In this document: positions 6,950 through 14,909 of the stretch, one piece after another
Layout of the letters: each line of letters begins with the position of its first letter
How positions within the stretch are numbered: the stretch's first letter is position 1
NCBI GenBank assembly: GCA_034522155.1
Contig: JAXHLP010000005.1
Coordinates: 1-64,000, forward strand
Reading direction: 5' to 3'
Source of the DNA: Salinilacustrithrix sp034522155
Lineage (GTDB): Bacteria; Actinomycetota; Acidimicrobiia; Acidimicrobiales; Salinilacustritrichaceae
DNA: 64,000 bases
Translations under genes and position numbers: made by a program
The notes under the pieces: model-generated
Databases searched by the model: none
The model's input: the letters and a program-made list of their open reading frames with translations, nothing else
Told to the model about the DNA's origin: nothing

Positions 6950-7095
6950 CCGCCGAGACGGGCTGCTCGGCCTGTTCGCGAGCGCGGAGCGCCTGCTCGA
7001 TGTCATCCCGTCGCGTCGGCCAGCACGATCGGGAGTCGCTCCCAGCCGCCCCCGGATGGTGCGCCGGGCGCTCCGACGACGGTTGGTTCCACCAC

Positions 7096-7305
7096 ATGGA
7101 CGGCTGGGATGGTGGCTGGATGTGGTTCTGGGGCACGCTCATGATGCTCAGTTGGGTCGTGATCATCGCGGGTGCGATGTGGCTCCTCATGCGGTCCCGG
7201 GCCGATTCAGGATCCAGCCGTGCCAGGGACATCCTGGAGGAGCGCTACGCGCGCGGTGAGTTGACCACCGAGGAGTACCGCGAGCGGCTCGACAACCTCA
7301 CCTGA
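7096..7305 (+). CDS. Small SHOCT-domain membrane protein
   Basis: 69 residues: a Trp/Gly-rich start (DGWDGGWMWFW), one transmembrane helix (MLSWVVIIAGAMWLLM), then the SHOCT motif ARDILEERYARGELTTEEY. SHOCT proteins are short membrane-associated proteins of unclear, possibly oligomerising, role. The start is uncertain: ATG 7096 has only a weak ribosome site, and an in-frame ATG at 6937 overlaps the transporter stop but adds Cys/Arg-rich sequence of unlikely character. Confidence 0.7.
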   Translation: MDGWDGGWMWFWGTLMMLSWVVIIAGAMWLLMRSRADSGSSRARDILEERYARGELTTEEYRERLDNLT

Positions 7306-7335
7306 CGCCACGTGCGACGACGGTGCCGACGGCCT

Positions 7336-7476
7336 GAGCGCGCCCAGCTCGCGGCGCTTCTCGAGCACCGTGGAGTACGTGGTGAGCCTGACGACGGCGG
7401 CGCCCACGATGAAGCCGAGCGCCACGAGCACTTGGATGACCGGCAGGGACTTCTCGGTGATCGGCCGCTGGTTCAT
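7336..7476 (-). pseudogene. FtsX-type ABC permease fragment
   Basis: About 47 codons encode KSLPVIQVLVALGFIVGAAV followed by LTTYSTVLEKRRELGAL, which matches the last-but-one transmembrane helix and the conserved ERRxEyGxLKAlG turn of FtsX/MacB permeases. Homology stops abruptly after REL-GAL, and neither the N-terminal part nor the ATPase gene is present. It sits between the SHOCT gene and copZ, in a stretch with several other broken genes. Confidence 0.55.
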
Positions 7477-7497
7477 CTCGACCTGTGGCTCGGGAGC

Positions 7498-7707
7498 TCA
7501 CGAGGCGATCCGATAGCCGGCGCCGTCGACGGCGGACGCGACGGCGTCGGTGGAGATGGCGGTGTCGGATCGGACGGTGACCAGGCCGGAGTCCAAGTCG
7601 ACGGTGACCGACTCGACGCCGTCGATCTCGCCGATTGCTTCCTCGACCGACTGGACGCAGTGGCCGCAGGTCATGCCGGCAACGGTGAAGGTGTTGGTTG
7701 TGCTCAT
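7498..7707 (-). CDS. copZ: CopZ-like heavy-metal-associated copper chaperone
   Basis: 69 residues with the HMA metal-binding motif GMTCGHCVQSVEEAI and the ferredoxin-like fold ending SAVDGAGYRI. It binds Cu(I) in the cytoplasm and hands it to an exporter or sensor. A strong GAGGAGG ribosome site precedes the ATG. A CsoR-type palindrome lies about 30 bp upstream, so copper induction is expected. No copA ATPase or csoR gene is in the window, so the locus is isolated or has lost its partners. Confidence 0.88.
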   Translation of the reverse strand: MSTTNTFTVAGMTCGHCVQSVEEAIGEIDGVESVTVDLDSGLVTVRSDTAISTDAVASAVDGAGYRIAS

Positions 7708-7738
7708 GGGAGTGCCTCCTCGGACTCCACACGCACAC

Positions 7739-7753
7739 TACCCCCCTGGGGTA
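7739..7753. promoter_or_regulatory. CsoR-type copper operator
   Basis: TACCCC-CCT-GGGGTA, a perfect 6-3-6 palindrome of the form bound by the Cu(I) repressor CsoR, about 30 bp upstream of copZ. It overlaps a TATAAT on the + strand, but no + strand gene follows in the 190 bp before zur. Confidence 0.65.
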
Positions 7754-7942
7754 TAATCACAACCGCCGTGGGCATTCTGGAGGCTCGGCGAAGAGGACGT
7801 GACTCCCGTCCTCGGCTCCCGTCGTCGACAGGAGGACGGGCTCTCGCCGGTCCAGGCTCGGAATCCCCCGGTGGCGATCTCGCCAGACGATGCCGACGGG
7901 CACGACCGCTCGCCACGACGACAACAGCTGCGAGGCCCGTCC

Positions 7943-8380
7943 TCAGTGGCAGTCGCTGCAGACGCCGACGAGATCGAGGCGGTGGGCCTCTTCCTGGAAG
8001 CGGGAGCGTTGCGCGACCTTGCGGAGCGCTTGCTCGAGGTCGTGTTCCACGGTCGGGGTGAGGGAGAAGTCGCGCACGTCGCCGCAGGCGGAGCAGATGA
8101 GGTGGTGGTGATGCTCGGTGAGGTCCTCGGCGAGCTCGTAGCGGGCGAAGTCGTCCCGGGTCACGATGCGGGTGACCGCGCCGACCTGTTCGAGGATCGC
8201 GAGATTCCGGTAGACGCTGGATTGGGCGAGGCGCTCGTCGGAATCGAGGATCTGTTGGATCGTCATCGGTCCGTCGCCGTTCCCGAGCACGGCCACGAGT
8301 CGACGACGTCCCTTGGTGAAGCGCTGGTCGGCGGCGTGCAGCCGGGTCGCGATGTCCTGGTCGAGGGTCTCGGAGGCCAC
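7943..8380 (-). CDS. zur: Fur-family zinc uptake regulator (Zur-like)
   Basis: 145 residues. The winged helix (QRFTKGRRRLVAVL, MTIQQILDSD, AQSSVYRNLAILEQVGAV) is followed by the metal-site run EHHHHLICSACG and a C-terminal CSDCH, giving two CxxC structural zinc motifs. It lies 60 bp downstream of znuC on the same strand and next to znuAB, which makes Zur more likely than Fur or PerR. When zinc is ample it would repress the znu genes. GAGAACGAT-like sequence just upstream resembles part of the znu intergenic box and may give autoregulation. Confidence 0.82.
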   Translation of the reverse strand: MASETLDQDIATRLHAADQRFTKGRRRLVAVLGNGDGPMTIQQILDSDERLAQSSVYRNLAILEQVGAVTRIVTRDDFARYELAEDLTEHHHHLICSACGDVRDFSLTPTVEHDLEQALRKVAQRSRFQEEAHRLDLVGVCSDCH

Positions 8381-8440
8381 GCCGGGACCTTACTGGGAAT
8401 GAGAACGATCAAGAACGACAGCCTTCGTGCCGGTTCAGGC

Positions 8441-9238
8441 TCAATGGCTGTGGTGGGGGTCGTCGAGCAGGAGCGCGTCCCCGACCCGGATGAATCGGCC
8501 GCCGAACGCATCGCGGAGGTGCTCCTCGCACAGCACCTCCTCGGGCGGGCCGATCGCGACCGGCCGGCCGGCGAGGAGCAGTACCTGATCGCATCGTCGG
8601 GCGTCGTCGAGGTTGTGGGTGGTCAGCAGGACGATCCGGCCCGCCTCGCGCTCCTCGTCGATCACCTCCAGGATGAGGGCGCGGGAGACGAGGTCGAGAC
8701 CGGTGACCGGTTCGTCGAGAAGCACGAGTCCAGCTTCCTGGGCGAGGCCCTGGGCGACGAGCACGCGCTGGCGCTGGCCGCCGGAGAGATCGTGGAGCTG
8801 GCGGTCCGCGAGGTCGGTGACGTCGAGGCGGTCCATCGCCCGTTCGACGGCGTCGCGGTCGCGTCGACCGAATCGGCGGAGGAGTCCGAGTGAGGCATAG
8901 CGCGCCGCCGCAATGGTGTCGCGGACGGTGATCGGCAGGCTCCGGTCGACATCGGTCGACTGGAGCACGAGTGCCGGGAGGTGGCCATCCGGTACGGCGA
9001 TGTGTCCGCTGGTCGGCTTGACGATGCCGGCGATCGCCCGCAGGAGCGTGGACTTGCCCGACCCGTTGGGCCCGATGATCGCGAGGGAGGTCCCGGGCGT
9101 GACCTCCAGCGTCACGTCGTGGAGCGCACGGACATCGCCGTAGTGGGCGGTGAGCTCGTCGACGCGGAGCGGGTCGGGCACCGGCCCAGCGTATTCAGCA
9201 ACCGTTCTGATTCCCGTCTCGACTTGTCGTTCACGCAT
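8441..9238 (-). CDS. znuC: Zinc ABC transporter ATP-binding protein
   Basis: 265 residues. Walker A is GPNGSGKST, the signature is LSGGQRQRVL, and Walker B is GLVLLDEP followed by the H-loop TTHN. The C-terminal tail DDPHHSH may bind metal. It powers ZnuB-type import of Zn(II). It is divergent from znuA with only 54 bp between start codons. The ATG at 9238 has TAGGAG 6 nt upstream. It is followed by zur, so transporter and regulator form one transcription unit. Confidence 0.85.
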   Translation of the reverse strand: MRERQVETGIRTVAEYAGPVPDPLRVDELTAHYGDVRALHDVTLEVTPGTSLAIIGPNGSGKSTLLRAIAGIVKPTSGHIAVPDGHLPALVLQSTDVDRSLPITVRDTIAAARYASLGLLRRFGRRDRDAVERAMDRLDVTDLADRQLHDLSGGQRQRVLVAQGLAQEAGLVLLDEPVTGLDLVSRALILEVIDEEREAGRIVLLTTHNLDDARRCDQVLLLAGRPVAIGPPEEVLCEEHLRDAFGGRFIRVGDALLLDDPHHSH

Positions 9239-9256
9239 GTGGCTCCTACTCTAATC

Positions 9257-9280
9257 GTAGAACGATACTGATTCTCACTA
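9257..9280. promoter_or_regulatory. Zur-like box between znuC and znuA
   Basis: An AT-rich stretch in the znuC/znuA intergenic region contains GAACGATACTGATTCTCA, close to the Fur/Zur-type TGAnAAT-N-ATTnTCA pattern when read on the - strand (TGAGAATCAGTATCGTTC). One site here could control both directions. Confidence 0.5.
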
Positions 9281-9292
9281 CTGGAGTCTGCG

Positions 9293-10342
9293 ATGCGTGC
9301 CTTCCGTCATCTGTCCACCGGTTTCGTCGCTGCTGCGCTGCTTCTCGCAGCGTGCGGGGACGATGACGCGACCACAGGAACCGAGGGGGATGGCTCGGCT
9401 GGCGGTGGCGAGCTGCCGGTCGTGGTCGTGACCACGACCGCGCTCGGCGACGTGGTGGAGAACGTGGTCGGCGAGGAAGCCGACGTCGTGACGCTCATTC
9501 CGCTCGGCGCGGACCCGCACGACTTCCAGGCCTCTGCTCAGCAGGCCAACCAGATCCGGGAGGCGGACGCGCTGGTCGTGAACGGTGCCGGACTGGAGGA
9601 AGGCCTGCTCGACGTCATCGAGTCGGCCGAGGACGACGGCGTCCCGACCTTCGAGGCGATCTCCGCTGTTGCGACCATCGGGTTCGGCGAAGGCGGCCAC
9701 GCCCACGACGACGAGCATTCCGAGGAGGACCACGCCGAGGAGGACCACGCCGAGGACGACCACGCCGAGGACGACCACTCGGCTGGCGACGAGCACGTCC
9801 ATGAAGGGGCGGATCCGCACTTCTTCCTCGATCCGGCCCGGATGGCCGTGGTCGCGGACGCGATCGGCGACTTCCTCACCACCACGGTCGACGGTATCGA
9901 TGCCGGGGCGCTGGACGTGGCCACATCCGGCTACGTGAACGAGTTGGAGCATCTCGACGCCGAGATCGAGGAGTCGCTCTCGGAGATCGAGGACGAACGT
10001 CGGGTGCTGGTCACGAACCACGATGCGCTCGGGTACTTCGCCGAGCGCTACGACTTCGAGGTGATCGGAACCGTGATCCCGAGCGGCTCGACCGCCGACG
10101 GGTCGAGCGCGGGCACGCTGGCCGACCTGGCCGAGACCGTCCGCGACCAGGGTGTGCCGGCGGTCTTCGCCGACAACAGCGCGTCGGATGACCTGGCGCG
10201 AACCCTGGCCGACGAGGTCGGCGACGACATCGCCGTGGTCGAGCTGTTCACCGGCTCGCTCGGTGAGCAGGGCTCGGAAGCTGCCACCTACGTGGAGATG
10301 ATCCGGACCAACGCCGAACGCATCGCCGGCGCGCTGGCCTGA
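9293..10342 (+). CDS. znuA: Zinc-binding lipoprotein of ABC importer
   Basis: 349 residues. Lipoprotein signal with lipobox LLLAACG (Cys at about 20), then the cluster A-I fold: VTLIPLGADPHDFQASAQQ, VNGAGLEEGL, ADPHFFLDPARM, VTNHDALGYFAERY. Between the first and second His ligands is a His/Asp/Glu-rich loop built from four imperfect EEDHA repeats (9721-9778), the hallmark of ZnuA-type zinc receptors. It is anchored outside the membrane and delivers Zn(II) to ZnuB. Start supported by TGGAG. Confidence 0.9.
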   Translation: MRAFRHLSTGFVAAALLLAACGDDDATTGTEGDGSAGGGELPVVVVTTTALGDVVENVVGEEADVVTLIPLGADPHDFQASAQQANQIREADALVVNGAGLEEGLLDVIESAEDDGVPTFEAISAVATIGFGEGGHAHDDEHSEEDHAEEDHAEDDHAEDDHSAGDEHVHEGADPHFFLDPARMAVVADAIGDFLTTTVDGIDAGALDVATSGYVNELEHLDAEIEESLSEIEDERRVLVTNHDALGYFAERYDFEVIGTVIPSGSTADGSSAGTLADLAETVRDQGVPAVFADNSASDDLARTLADEVGDDIAVVELFTGSLGEQGSEAATYVEMIRTNAERIAGALA

Positions 10343-10360
10343 AGCGGTAGAAACCACCAG

Positions 10361-11215
10361 GTGGAACTGGTCACCGAGGCCTTCGAGCCGGCGTTCATGC
10401 AGCGGGCGCTGATCGGCAGCCTCATCGCCGTGGTCGCGACCTCGCTGGTGGGGACCTGGGTCGTTCTCCGGGGCCTGGCGTTCCTCGGCGATGCCCTTGC
10501 TCACGGCGTGATCCCCGGCATCGCGCTCGCCGTGCTGTGGGGGTTCAGCCCCGTCCTGGGCGCGCTGGCGGCGGCCTTGGTGATGAGCGGACTGGTGACG
10601 GTCGTGTCCTCGCGCACCGTGGTGCGCGAGGACACCAGCATCGGGTTGCTCTTCGTCGGGATGCTGGCGCTCGGGATCATCGTCGTGTCCCGTGCGCAGT
10701 CCTTCGCCAACGAGTTGACCTCGCTTCTCTTCGGCGACGTCCTCGGCATCACCGTCGGCGACATCCGGGGCCAGGCCGCCGCCACGACCCTCGTTCTCGT
10801 GGTGACGGTCGTCTTCTACCGGCCGTTCCTCGCGCTCACGTTCAACCGCGACAAGGCGTTCACGCTGGGCATGCGCCCCGGTCTCGCCCAAGCCGTGCTC
10901 CTCGGTGTCCTGGCCGTGAGCATCGTGGCCAGCTTCCAGGCCATCGGCACCCTGCTCGTCTTCGGGCTCATCGTCGGACCGCCGGCGACGGCGTCGCTCA
11001 TCGCCCGTCGGGTGCCGAGGATCATGGTGCTCTCGATGCTCTTCGGATCGCTCGCCGTCGTCGCCGGTCTGCTCATCAGCTTTCACCACGGCACCGCCGG
11101 CGGTGCGACGATCGCCGGGCTCAGCGTCGCCCAGTTCTTCCTCGTCCTCGTGATCCGTGAGGCACAAGCGGTACTGCGGCGCACGAGCGCTGATGCCGCC
11201 GTGCCGGTGTCATAG
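10361..11215 (+). CDS. znuB: Zinc ABC transporter permease
   Basis: 284 residues, about eight transmembrane helices. It has the family motif RGLAFLGDALAHGVIPGIAL and the C-terminal ILVFGLIVGPPATASLIARR-type segment (here LLVFGLIVGPPATASL). It forms the channel for ZnuA-delivered zinc, 18 nt downstream of znuA with a GTG start. The palindromic terminator at 11227 ends the unit. Confidence 0.88.
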   Translation: MELVTEAFEPAFMQRALIGSLIAVVATSLVGTWVVLRGLAFLGDALAHGVIPGIALAVLWGFSPVLGALAAALVMSGLVTVVSSRTVVREDTSIGLLFVGMLALGIIVVSRAQSFANELTSLLFGDVLGITVGDIRGQAAATTLVLVVTVVFYRPFLALTFNRDKAFTLGMRPGLAQAVLLGVLAVSIVASFQAIGTLLVFGLIVGPPATASLIARRVPRIMVLSMLFGSLAVVAGLLISFHHGTAGGATIAGLSVAQFFLVLVIREAQAVLRRTSADAAVPVS

Positions 11216-11226
11216 CAATTCGGAGA

Positions 11227-11262
11227 CCCGACACCTGACGAGAAAAACGCTCAGGTGTCGGG
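11227..11262 (+). terminator. Perfect hairpin after znuB
   Basis: A 12-bp perfect inverted repeat (CCCGACACCTGA and its complement) with a 12-nt A-rich loop, starting 12 bp after the znuB stop. There is no U tract, so termination may need Rho or the hairpin may stabilise the mRNA end. Confidence 0.6.
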
Positions 11263-11298
11263 CCCGAGGTGCCGAATAGGGAAGAGAACCGGGTCCGG

Positions 11299-13773
11299 AT
11301 GGGTGAGACCATGGAAGAGGAAGTGGCGGTGGGCGTCTCCAACGAGTTGCAGCGACCCCTCTCCTACCGCGCGCTCTTCGACGGGTTGCCCGACGCCAGC
11401 GTGCTGATCGACGCCGCCGGCGTGATTCGATGGGGCAACGCTGCGGCCGCGCGGCGTCTGGGGCGGCCGATGGCCGAGTGGCTCGGCCGCTCCGGCCTCG
11501 AGCTCATCCACCCCGACGACCTCCAGCTCGCCCTGAATTCGCTGTCGACCGCGCCGGACAAGGAGGCCGGCACGACGATCGAGGTCCGCGTGCGAACCGC
11601 AGACGGGTGGCGGCTCGCCGAAGTCCTGGGCGCGTCGGTTGCCGAGACCGCCGGGATGATCATGCTCACCTTCCGGGACGTGACCGAGCGTCGTCAGTGG
11701 GAGGTGGCGTCGGACGACACGGCCCGTCTCCGTGCGCTCGTGCACCACGCGCCGTCGCTCATGGCGCTCCTCGGACCCGACGGCACGGTCCGTGCCTCCT
11801 CGGGCGCCATCACCCGCTTGCTCGGTCACGACCAGGAGCAGCTCGCAGGTCGATCCCTCGCCGACCTGGTGATGGCGTCCGATCGGCACGCGCTCGCCGG
11901 GGCGATCCACCGGGCCGGCGACGCGTCCGTCAGCGCTGAGCCCGTACGTGTCGAGGTTCACATGCGCGACGAGCGTCACCAGCGTCACGTGCTCTACGAG
12001 CTCTCGATACTGGGGCTGCTCGATGACCCGACCATCCGCGGCTTCATCGTGACCGGGCACGACGTGAGCGATCGGCGAGCCGCGGAGGAAGACCTGCGAG
12101 ACACGCTCTCCTTGCTGAACGCGACGCTCGATTCGACGGCGGACGGGATCCTCGTGGTCGACCTCGATGGTCGGGTCACCGGGTTCAACGCCCGGTTCAT
12201 CGACATGTGGCAGGTGCCGAGCCATGTCCTGGCCCCCGGCGACGACGACCTGCTGTTGGCGTTCGTCAAGCGCCAACTCCGCGATCCCGAGGAGTTCGTC
12301 GCCACGGTCCACCAGCGGTACGCCGATCGGGAATCCGACGGCTACGATCTGCTCGCCTTCGCCGACGGGCGCGTGTACGAGCGGTACTCCACGCCCCAAC
12401 GCGTCGGCGGCGAGGTGGTGGGGCGGGTGTGGAGCTTCCACGACATCACCCGGCAGAAGCAGCTGGAGGCCGAGCTGGAGCACCAGGCGTTCCACGATTC
12501 GCTGACCGGTCTCGCGAACCAGGCCCTGTTCCGAGAACGTCTCGCAGAGACAGTGGCGCGTGCTGGGCGCGACGGTACGGGGCTCGCGCTCCTGTACTTC
12601 GACCTCGACGACTTCAAGCGCGTGAACGACAGCCTCGGCCACACTGCTGGCGACCACCTGCTGGTCGCGGTGAGCGACCGCCTACGGACTTGTGTCCGCG
12701 CGTGTGACACCGCTGCTCGACTCGGCGGCGACGAGTTCGCCGTCCTCGTCGAGAGCTGCCCGACGCAGGACACGGCGACCGACATCGCCAGCCGCATCAT
12801 CGATGCCTTCCGCCACCCGTTCCACGTGGACGGCCGTGAGCTCGTCGCGTCGGTGAGTCTCGGGATCGCCTTCGGCAACCCCCGCATCAGCGCCGAACAG
12901 CTGCTGACGAACGCCGATCTCGCCATGTACACGGCGAAGGGGCGTGGCCGGAACCGGTTCGAGCTGTTCGCGTCGGGCATGCACTCCGAGGCGGTCGCCC
13001 GCCTCGAGACCGAGGCCGAGCTCCGGGGCGCGCTCGATCGGGGAGAGTTCGAGCTCGCGTACCAGCCGATCGTCGAGACCTCGACGGGACGCGTCGCTGG
13101 TCTCGAGGCGCTGGTGCGGTGGGCGCACCCCGACCGGGGCATGATCGGCCCCGAGCAGTTCATCGTGGCGGCGGAGGACATCGGGGTCATCAACCAACTC
13201 GGTCAGCTCGTGCTGGATCGGGCCTGCCTGCAGTTCAGCGACTGGCTGGCGGCGGGAGCCGATCCGGAGCTGACGATCGCCGTCAACGTCTCGCCCCGCC
13301 AGCTCGTGAACAACGAGATCATCGACCAGGTGCAGCGCGCGCTCGAACTGTCGGGCCTCGACCCACGACACCTCGTCCTCGAGATCACCGAGAGCGCGAT
13401 GCTGCACGACACGCGGACGGCCACCCACACGCTCGGCGAGCTCCGGGACATCGGTGTGACACTCGCGCTCGACGACTTCGGCACCGGGTTCTCGTCGCTC
13501 ACCCACCTCCAGCAGTTCCCGATCGACGTGATCAAGATCGACCGCAGCTTCACCGGCACGGCGGCCGCCACCCGTCGCCTGCTCCTGGCCATCGTGCGTC
13601 TGTCCCAGGAGCTGGGCATGGTCGCGGTGGCGGAAGGCGTGGAAAGCGCCGAACAGGTCGAGGTGCTGGTGCAGGCCGGGTGCGAGCGGGCGCAGGGCTA
13701 CTACTTCGCGCTGCCGACCGCAGCCGACGACCTCGACGCCACCCTGCTGGGCGAGACGGTCCGCCAGCCTTGA
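11299..13773 (+). CDS. PAS-GGDEF-EAL cyclic-di-GMP signalling protein
   Basis: About 824 residues, no clear membrane segment. Three PAS-like sensor domains (about 20-135, 150-280, 285-410) are followed by a GGDEF cyclase domain with an intact LGGDEFAV active site and an RxxD inhibitory site (RACD) five residues before it. The EAL phosphodiesterase domain has all the usual motifs: LEALVRWAHP, NVSPRQL, ITESAML, LDDFGTGFSS and IKIDRSF. Both activities look possible, so it may be bifunctional with PAS input choosing the direction. Start uncertain: ATG 11299 chosen, GTG 11269 and ATG 11311 possible. It is monocistronic, 22 bp from a convergent gene. Confidence 0.88.
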   Translation: MGETMEEEVAVGVSNELQRPLSYRALFDGLPDASVLIDAAGVIRWGNAAAARRLGRPMAEWLGRSGLELIHPDDLQLALNSLSTAPDKEAGTTIEVRVRTADGWRLAEVLGASVAETAGMIMLTFRDVTERRQWEVASDDTARLRALVHHAPSLMALLGPDGTVRASSGAITRLLGHDQEQLAGRSLADLVMASDRHALAGAIHRAGDASVSAEPVRVEVHMRDERHQRHVLYELSILGLLDDPTIRGFIVTGHDVSDRRAAEEDLRDTLSLLNATLDSTADGILVVDLDGRVTGFNARFIDMWQVPSHVLAPGDDDLLLAFVKRQLRDPEEFVATVHQRYADRESDGYDLLAFADGRVYERYSTPQRVGGEVVGRVWSFHDITRQKQLEAELEHQAFHDSLTGLANQALFRERLAETVARAGRDGTGLALLYFDLDDFKRVNDSLGHTAGDHLLVAVSDRLRTCVRACDTAARLGGDEFAVLVESCPTQDTATDIASRIIDAFRHPFHVDGRELVASVSLGIAFGNPRISAEQLLTNADLAMYTAKGRGRNRFELFASGMHSEAVARLETEAELRGALDRGEFELAYQPIVETSTGRVAGLEALVRWAHPDRGMIGPEQFIVAAEDIGVINQLGQLVLDRACLQFSDWLAAGADPELTIAVNVSPRQLVNNEIIDQVQRALELSGLDPRHLVLEITESAMLHDTRTATHTLGELRDIGVTLALDDFGTGFSSLTHLQQFPIDVIKIDRSFTGTAAATRRLLLAIVRLSQELGMVAVAEGVESAEQVEVLVQAGCERAQGYYFALPTAADDLDATLLGETVRQP

Positions 13774-13795
13774 GCGGTCGAGGGGCGCCGGCCGG

Positions 13796-14833
13796 TCAGA
13801 AGCGGGGGATCACCTGGGGCAGGTCGATGGTGGTGCGGATGCCGGGTTCGGCGGCACAGACCATCGGGATCGCGTTCACCGCACGATGGGCGGTCAGCCC
13901 GGGGGTGAACGCGGCGTAGTCCTCCGGCGCCACCGGGAAGGTGATCTCGACCGCCAGCGGCGTGTCTCCTTCGACCTGCACGCGCCACCCGGACTCCCGG
14001 AGGTTCCACTCCGTGTGGTCGACGTCGGTGGTGACGTACCAGTTGGCGCGGAACCGCACGACCGGCTTCCCGGCGTGGCGACCCGTCACGGTGATGCGCA
14101 TGGCGCCGACCGTCCCGGCTTCAACGGTGCCGGCGGCGATCTCGACGTCGTCGTTGGCCGCGGCCAGTTCGCCGTCTGCGTCGATGTCGTCGATCGGGAG
14201 CCCGATGGCCTCGGCGAGCTGGCGCATCGAGCCGCCGAAGCCGGCCTCGAGGTGCTCGGCACGGCGTGGATCGAACTCGCCCACCTTCTTCCCGAATCCC
14301 ATGATGTCGAAGACGATCTCGGGGGTGCTGCGGCTCGACACGTCGGCGAACTCGTCGATGGTGAGGCAGTCGAGCCGGCGACCGAGCGAGAGCAGGGGAA
14401 GGGGGAGTGCCTCGGTGATGAAGCCGGGGCTCGAGCCCGTGGCGTAGACCGACGTACCTCCGGCGGCGCACGCCTCCTCGATGCGAGACCGGTGCTCGGT
14501 GGGCATGCTCGGCGGGTGGTGGAACTCCCCCCGGGTGGTCGAGATGTTCTTGCCCGAGGCGAGCAGTGCGCCGAGCTCCTCCCAGTCGACGCCCTGGCGC
14601 ATGTAGAGCACGCAGTCCGCGTCGAGCGAGACGAGCGCCTCGACCGAGCTGGTGGCGATGATGCCAGTCGGATCGAGCCCGCAGAGCTCACCGGCGTCGG
14701 TCCCGGCCTTGTCGTCCGAACTCACCCACACACCCACCAGGTCCAGCTCCGGATGCTCGATGGTGGCGCGCAGCGCGCGAGCGCCGATGTTGCCCGTTGC
14801 CCACTGGATCACCCGATGTCGGCCACTCGCCAT
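13796..14833 (-). CDS. DapB-like NAD(P)-dependent amine dehydrogenase family protein
   Basis: 345 residues with an N-terminal Rossmann motif (VIQWATGNIGARALRATIEHP) typical of the dihydrodipicolinate-reductase-like/2,4-diaminopentanoate dehydrogenase family, and a C-terminal domain with FRANWYVTTD and HRAVNAIPMVCAAEPGI. Actinobacteria often have many copies near catabolic genes, with substrates mostly unknown. The ATG with GGAGGGG upstream is chosen, trimming 79 shadow residues. It is divergent from the alkyl sulfatase (76 bp between starts), so the two may share control. A broken C-terminal piece of the same family lies at 37680. Confidence 0.8.
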   Translation of the reverse strand: MASGRHRVIQWATGNIGARALRATIEHPELDLVGVWVSSDDKAGTDAGELCGLDPTGIIATSSVEALVSLDADCVLYMRQGVDWEELGALLASGKNISTTRGEFHHPPSMPTEHRSRIEEACAAGGTSVYATGSSPGFITEALPLPLLSLGRRLDCLTIDEFADVSSRSTPEIVFDIMGFGKKVGEFDPRRAEHLEAGFGGSMRQLAEAIGLPIDDIDADGELAAANDDVEIAAGTVEAGTVGAMRITVTGRHAGKPVVRFRANWYVTTDVDHTEWNLRESGWRVQVEGDTPLAVEITFPVAPEDYAAFTPGLTAHRAVNAIPMVCAAEPGIRTTIDLPQVIPRF

Positions 14834-14909
14834 GTTGTTCCCCTCCCACGTGGTCTGGTCGGTGGCTGTTCTCCCCACGCGGCCGACCCGAGGATGACAC
14901 AGTGCCGAC

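Noticed and set aside
9721..9778. CRISPR-like or mobile repeat in znuA
   Set aside because: The 15-bp repeats encode the His-rich metal loop in frame; this is a protein feature.
9278..11167. 629-residue - strand frame opposite znuA-znuB
   Set aside because: Asp/Glu/His/Arg-rich antisense shadow; the opposite strand has unmistakable ZnuA and ZnuB.
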